A stretch of 44,544 nucleotides of DNA from a virus: IMG/VR virus record IMGVR_UViG_3300020185_000088, positions 1 through 44,544 of that record; one strand, 5' to 3'. How positions within the stretch are numbered: the stretch's first letter is position 1; each line of letters opens with the position of its first letter. Shown one piece after another: positions 41,436-44,544 of the stretch. The notes under the pieces are model-generated. The model was not told where the DNA came from. It made no database searches and saw only the letters and a program-made list of their open reading frames with translations. The position numbers and the translations under genes were made by a program.

Positions 41436-41888
41436 TTAAAACCTTGTGTTGTATCTGTTATCGGGGTCTACTTCGTCTGCAATTAAAGGTAGTCCAAAGA
41501 AGTGTTCACAATCCCATGAGTCATAGTTGTTTTCCCATAACCAATCATGTCCTTCTTCTTCAAGTAGTTCTTGCATTTCGTCTTCGTCTGCTTCACTATC
41601 TTCTGCAAGGTGGATATAATAGTCACGTCCACACTCGTCAAACGATTCTATAAATTCATTCTCTTCGAACTCACATGGCTCCATGTCACCAGTTGCATCT
41701 TCTGAAAGATATGCTTCTAGTTGTTCCTTCTCTTCCTCGTTAGTAATCTTAACGATATATGCACCACTTCTCCATAGTGCTTCTATGACTACTCTATCTT
41801 CGTTGTCATTGTTCTTAAACACTTCACGTTCAGTGTAGGACTTTTTAAACTTTGGGTAGATATGATATTCTTTTCCAACTTCAATCAT
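41436..41888 (-). CDS. Acidic protein of unknown function
   Basis: I choose the ATG at 41886-41888 (150 residues, MIEVGKEYHIYPKFKKSYTE). A GTG four codons earlier is possible. About a third of the residues are Asp or Glu, with a very acidic middle (EDSEADEDEMQELLEEEGHD). The N-terminal 50 residues look like a small beta-barrel with basic residues. DNA-mimic proteins of phages are often this acidic, but nothing else supports such a role. It is read with gp33, whose start lies two bases after its stop. Confidence 0.65.
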   Translation of the reverse strand: MIEVGKEYHIYPKFKKSYTEREVFKNNDNEDRVVIEALWRSGAYIVKITNEEEKEQLEAYLSEDATGDMEPCEFEENEFIESFDECGRDYYIHLAEDSEADEDEMQELLEEEGHDWLWENNYDSWDCEHFFGLPLIADEVDPDNRYNTRF

Positions 41889-41889
41889 C

Positions 41890-42195
41890 TTAATACCCAC
41901 ACTCTAAGTTGTCTCTCCAATTCCTAACTATACTATAGTATGCATAGTAAGTTGGACTAGTGTCATGAACACCGAGACCACCTTCTGCATAAGGTGTTGT
42001 TAGGTAATCTATGAGATGGTCTGCCTTATCTAACACTTCTTCTGTCACATCTTCCTCACTATCGATTGCAAGATACTCTAGTAGATTATCATAAGCACTA
42101 TCGTATGCTTGAGACTCAACCCACTCATCACCGTTAGAGATTATCTTATTCCAATTCCAATCTCCTTCTAAATTAAATTCTTTTACTTCTGCCAT
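41890..42195 (-). CDS. Acidic protein of unknown function
   Basis: The ATG at 42193-42195 (101 residues, MAEVKEFNLEGDWNWNKIIS) has GGAGT at good distance, so I prefer it to the in-frame ATG at 42252, which lies within the nuclease gene. The protein is acidic and aromatic-rich (SEEDVTEEVLDKADHLIDYL, PTYYAYYSIVRNWRDNLECG) and probably helical. It comes between the nuclease and another acidic protein. I see no recognisable family. Confidence 0.65.
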   Translation of the reverse strand: MAEVKEFNLEGDWNWNKIISNGDEWVESQAYDSAYDNLLEYLAIDSEEDVTEEVLDKADHLIDYLTTPYAEGGLGVHDTSPTYYAYYSIVRNWRDNLECGY

Positions 42196-42196
42196 T

Positions 42197-42865
42197 CTAT
42201 ACTCCGTGTAAACTTCTATAACGGTTTCTAAGGTCATAGAGTTTGTCAACATAATCTAAAGGGTCTGCTTCAAATATTTGAACACCCCCACCATCAACAG
42301 CGACAACTGCCACTATATCTTCAACGACTTCTCCAGTGAGTTCCTCAACCATGATTGCGTATGCAGTCATCTGATGGAACCATGGGTCTGCCATGTATTC
42401 TTCTTTATATTTTGAACTTGTTTTAAAGTCTATAATAGAAAGTCTGTTATCCCAAACACCAACACAATCTACTTGTCCTGCCATTTGTAATGAATCACTC
42501 CACATACCTGCTTCTAAAGCAAAGGGAACTATTTCATCTAATACTGGTTGTACTGCATTAAACATAGATTGGTCTAATACATTTTCAAAAACTATTTCTT
42601 CTTCTTGTCTTAGATACTGTTCAAAAAGAGAATGCATTTTAGTTCCTCTTTTTGCAGCTTGTGTAGATACTCTATTTGCTTCCTCAGCACCCACTCGTTC
42701 TCTCCACAACTTAATGTGGTCTCGTGTAAGCAGTCCAGTGACTGTAGTGACACTTGGGTATCTTTGACCTTCGGGTGTTTGATAAAACCTTTTTCCGTCT
42801 TCTTGCACACGAGTCATTGTCTTCTGCAAGTCTTCTAGGTCATAAATTGATATTTGATTTTCCAT
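42197..42865 (-). CDS. PD-(D/E)XK exonuclease, RecB/MGME1-like
   Basis: The 222-residue protein has the motifs of the RecB-like nuclease family: RGTKMH (73-78), GQVDCVG with Asp133, IDFKTS with Asp146 and Lys148, and a following Q-x3-Y (Gln165, Tyr169). An N-terminal YPSVTTVTGLLT (36-47) is typical of MGME1-like nucleases. Phage versions process DNA ends during recombination or break down host DNA. It has no helicase domain and no Cas4-type cysteine cluster. It lies in the replication block with gp33, gp59 and gp32. Confidence 0.82.
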   Translation of the reverse strand: MENQISIYDLEDLQKTMTRVQEDGKRFYQTPEGQRYPSVTTVTGLLTRDHIKLWRERVGAEEANRVSTQAAKRGTKMHSLFEQYLRQEEEIVFENVLDQSMFNAVQPVLDEIVPFALEAGMWSDSLQMAGQVDCVGVWDNRLSIIDFKTSSKYKEEYMADPWFHQMTAYAIMVEELTGEVVEDIVAVVAVDGGGVQIFEADPLDYVDKLYDLRNRYRSLHGV

Positions 42866-42882
42866 AATATAGATATAGTATA

Positions 42883-43191
42883 CTACTTAATACCCTGTAA
42901 GTCAACATGTTTTTTAATAACATCTCTTGTCTTAACTTCTTTTGCTGATTTCCTATGATACCTTTCACCCATAGGTGAATCGGGTTGTGTTGATGCAATC
43001 TTCTGAAGCACATCATTAAATCCACCGTCCACTTTAACACGGTCTCCATGACCATGTACAGTCATAGGTGCTCCAAGTATTTGTTGTTTAAGATGTGGGT
43101 TGTCTTCTTTGAACTGGTCTAACTTAGTGTAAGACATTATATGCTCTTCAACTTCACCTGTATCATTGTTTAAGAAATCGTATGCTGGCAT
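42883..43191 (-). CDS. FmdB-like small protein lacking zinc cysteines
   Basis: The 102-residue protein starts MPAYDFLNNDTGEVEEHIMS, then YTKLDQFKEDNPHLKQQILG. This follows the FmdB-type zinc-ribbon pattern (MPxYxFxCxxCGxxxE), but the Cys positions are occupied by other residues and the protein has no Cys. The C-terminal half (GGFNDVLQKIASTQPDSPMG) also resembles that of FmdB-family phage proteins. Similar proteins occur in cyanophages. The function is unknown. The ATG overlaps the upstream stop by one base. Confidence 0.65.
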   Translation of the reverse strand: MPAYDFLNNDTGEVEEHIMSYTKLDQFKEDNPHLKQQILGAPMTVHGHGDRVKVDGGFNDVLQKIASTQPDSPMGERYHRKSAKEVKTRDVIKKHVDLQGIK

Positions 43192-43370
43192 TATATACCT
43201 TTGTCTTGAATATGTTTCTCTACAAGTTGAATTACTTTTGATTCAGAATACCAAATACCACTGAACATTGATTCAGTTCCGTCTTCCCATTCAACGTGAT
43301 ATCTTTTATAACCGAATGGTCTATCTGAAAAGATTCTAATATCACCATAACTCTCAACTAACATTCTCAT
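43191..43370 (-). CDS. Small protein (59 residues) in a coupled gene run
   Basis: Reading from ATG at 43368-43370 gives MRMLVESYGDIRIFSDRPFG, then YKRYHVEWEDGTESMFSGIW, ending VEKHIQDKGI. The ATG overlaps the upstream TGA (ATGA) and the TAA overlaps the next ATG (TAATG), as in its neighbours. This is strong support for a real gene, although it is short. It looks like a small beta domain with a terminal helix. Function is unknown. Confidence 0.75.
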   Translation of the reverse strand: MRMLVESYGDIRIFSDRPFGYKRYHVEWEDGTESMFSGIWYSESKVIQLVEKHIQDKGI

Positions 43371-43909
43371 ACCATACTCATAAATTGTGGGACTGGTCTA
43401 TCAGTCCATACTGCAAAATCTTTCTTGTAGTTTGCATAGTATTTATGGTATGCAGAGATAGAGTCATTTTGAACTTTGACATCTTCAGGCATACACTGGG
43501 GTGGTTCTGAATAAGAACCTAGTGTAATATTGTTTGGTATTTCATTGAGTAAGTCTCTGAGTTTTGTATCAGTCAAGTGTACCTTACCATAACGATAAGT
43601 GTATTCATCACATAGTGCAGTAAACATATCGTATGCATACTGATACTGAATTGCATTCTCTCTGACCCAACGTGTAGAAGGGTGGTTGATATGTGAGGCC
43701 TTGTATAAGATACCGTCCATATTAGAGTTGTCTAGTCTCCACCTTTGAATCCTACGACCACTAGATGCATCAGTGTATTGTGTTCCGTCTAGCATTCTAT
43801 GTGCAGTAGATAACATTTGTGCATACTCAATAATCATCTTGACTACATGTTTGTCACAATGTAGTGTAGCAGATTCTACTGGGTCTTTGTGTAAGTAAAA
43901 TAAATTCAT
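43367..43909 (-). CDS. Conserved phage protein with CDKHVVKM motif
   Basis: The 180-residue protein starts MNLFYLHKDPVESATLHCDK, then HVVKMIIEYAQMLSTAHRML. This is the beginning of a family widespread in phages and some bacteria (MNIFYLxxDPxxAAxxHCDKHVVKMILE). Other conserved parts are HPSTRWVREN and YRYGKVHLTD, with a C-terminal YHKYYANYKKDFAVWTDRPV. Conserved His, Cys and Asp near the start suggest an enzyme or metal site. I know of no proven activity. It overlaps both neighbours by four bases. Confidence 0.72.
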   Translation of the reverse strand: MNLFYLHKDPVESATLHCDKHVVKMIIEYAQMLSTAHRMLDGTQYTDASSGRRIQRWRLDNSNMDGILYKASHINHPSTRWVRENAIQYQYAYDMFTALCDEYTYRYGKVHLTDTKLRDLLNEIPNNITLGSYSEPPQCMPEDVKVQNDSISAYHKYYANYKKDFAVWTDRPVPQFMSMV

Positions 43910-44190
43910 AGTTGTTTAATCTCTAATAAGAACTCTTCGACATTCTTCCATGTCAAGTGTCCGATAACATCTTCAGTTATACCACTAGTATAACACAATT
44001 CACCAGTCTTGTCTATAGAGTAATCTAATACTGCAAGTTCCCACAATCCACTCTTACCACCATAACTTCCGTCATGTTTAACTACACTTGCACCATAATT
44101 ATTTGGAAATGCATATTTGTGTTGCACTCCATTCATAATATAATTCGTATCCTTTAGATACTCTCTAAATTGCTCTACCCTATCGTACAT
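43906..44190 (-). CDS. Small conserved phage protein
   Basis: The 94-residue protein has the pattern FPNNYGASVVKHDGSYGGKS, then GLWELAVLDYS and VIGHLTWKNVEEFLLEIKQL. I recognise it from small proteins of marine T4-like phages and related phages, without a known function. GGAGAAAAT before the ATG supports the start. It overlaps the next gene by four bases. Confidence 0.7.
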   Translation of the reverse strand: MYDRVEQFREYLKDTNYIMNGVQHKYAFPNNYGASVVKHDGSYGGKSGLWELAVLDYSIDKTGELCYTSGITEDVIGHLTWKNVEEFLLEIKQL

Positions 44191-44199
44191 AATTTTCTC

Positions 44200-44544
44200 C
44201 TACTTATAAAATATGTGGTCTGTTATTCTAACAGTCTCGTTTAATGAATCTGCCCAATATGGATTAACGTATACACTATGGTAGTGTGTTGCACCTTCAG
44301 TGATATCTCCGTATGCACCTTGCACTACGTTCCTTGCAATGTTGAGTGAGGATAACCATGTTGGACTATCCACTGGGTCGTCTGACTTACCATCACAAAA
44401 CCAACTGAACTGACATTGATTCCTTATAGGAACTTCTACACCTTTCCAGTTGATTCTAGTTTTTGATTGATAGATAACACCACAAGCAGTTGTTGGGTAG
44501 TTAGGGTGTTCAGTCCTATTCAACACTACTTGTGTCACTGCAAT
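44200..44544 (-). CDS. SleB-type cell wall hydrolase (N-terminus outside window)
   Basis: The frame stays open to the right edge, so 114 codons are visible and the true start is beyond it. The sequence (AVTQVVLNRTEHPNYPTTAC, then GVIYQ, CQFSWFCDG and THYHSVYVNPYW) matches the SleB/hydrolase-2 family, which cleaves peptidoglycan glycan strands. The catalytic Glu of an upstream E-A-R/x-G motif would be outside the window. A GTG at 44536-44538 is within the conserved VxxVVLNR strand, so it is not a start. As gp5 here has no lysozyme, this enzyme may serve lysis or entry. Confidence 0.82.
   Translation of the reverse strand: MAVTQVVLNRTEHPNYPTTACGVIYQSKTRINWKGVEVPIRNQCQFSWFCDGKSDDPVDSPTWLSSLNIARNVVQGAYGDITEGATHYHSVYVNPYWADSLNETVRITDHIFYK

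Overview
This window is part of a T4-like (Tevenvirinae-type) myovirus genome from the sea. The DNA is AT-rich. Genes are packed tightly, many sharing TAATG or ATGA stop/start overlaps. T4 core proteins are recognisable: baseplate gp4/gp53/gp5/gp25/gp6/gp8/gp48/gp54/gp26, replication proteins gp32 and gp59, and late-transcription factor gp33. T4-type late promoters (TATAAATA) are present. The modular fibre proteins, a DUF4815-like 2,217-residue protein, SleB hydrolase, ribosomal protein S21 and CMP-Kdo synthetase point to the marine group that includes cyanomyophages and pelagimyophages such as HTVC008M. A Kdo-making gene fits a Gram-negative host. No photosynthesis gene, tRNA, integrase or CRISPR array was seen.

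Layout. (1) 1-9386, minus strand: a cassette of fibre and adhesin-like virion proteins built from shared modules. It includes two Q/P/Y-repeat proteins with no recognised family. (2) 9386-29420, minus strand: the giant DUF4815-like protein, then, moving upstream, gp8, a gp7-like protein, a small fibre module, gp6, gp25, a helical protein, gp5 without a lysozyme domain, a gp27-like hub protein, gp53 and gp48. (3) 29421-29457: a compact divergent late promoter. (4) 29458-37171, plus strand: gp4; a three-gene metabolic insert (HAD phosphatase, KdsB, unknown); an unknown conserved protein; gp54; gp26 with a -1 frameshift extension; a two-helix membrane protein; and the tape measure. (5) 37157-44544, minus strand: a small basic protein, ribosomal protein S21, a DNA methyltransferase, a structured non-coding stretch, gp32, a GNGPS Rossmann-like protein, gp59, a small conserved protein, gp33, two acidic proteins, a RecB-like nuclease, several small conserved proteins and a truncated SleB hydrolase. 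The 33-59-32 order matches T4.

How the parts fit. gp33 is the T4 co-activator that couples late transcription to the sliding clamp, and the T4 late-promoter octamer is found at structural genes. At four genes the octamer ends only 5-6 bases before an ATG that has no Shine-Dalgarno sequence. This predicts leaderless late mRNAs, in a phage that also carries its own S21, a ribosomal protein acting at the anti-Shine-Dalgarno site. Other points needing follow-up are the slippery-site fusion at the end of gp26, the purine-rich multi-hairpin RNA candidate between gp32 and the methyltransferase, the Q/P/Y-repeat proteins, and the CMP-sugar genes inside the tail cluster.
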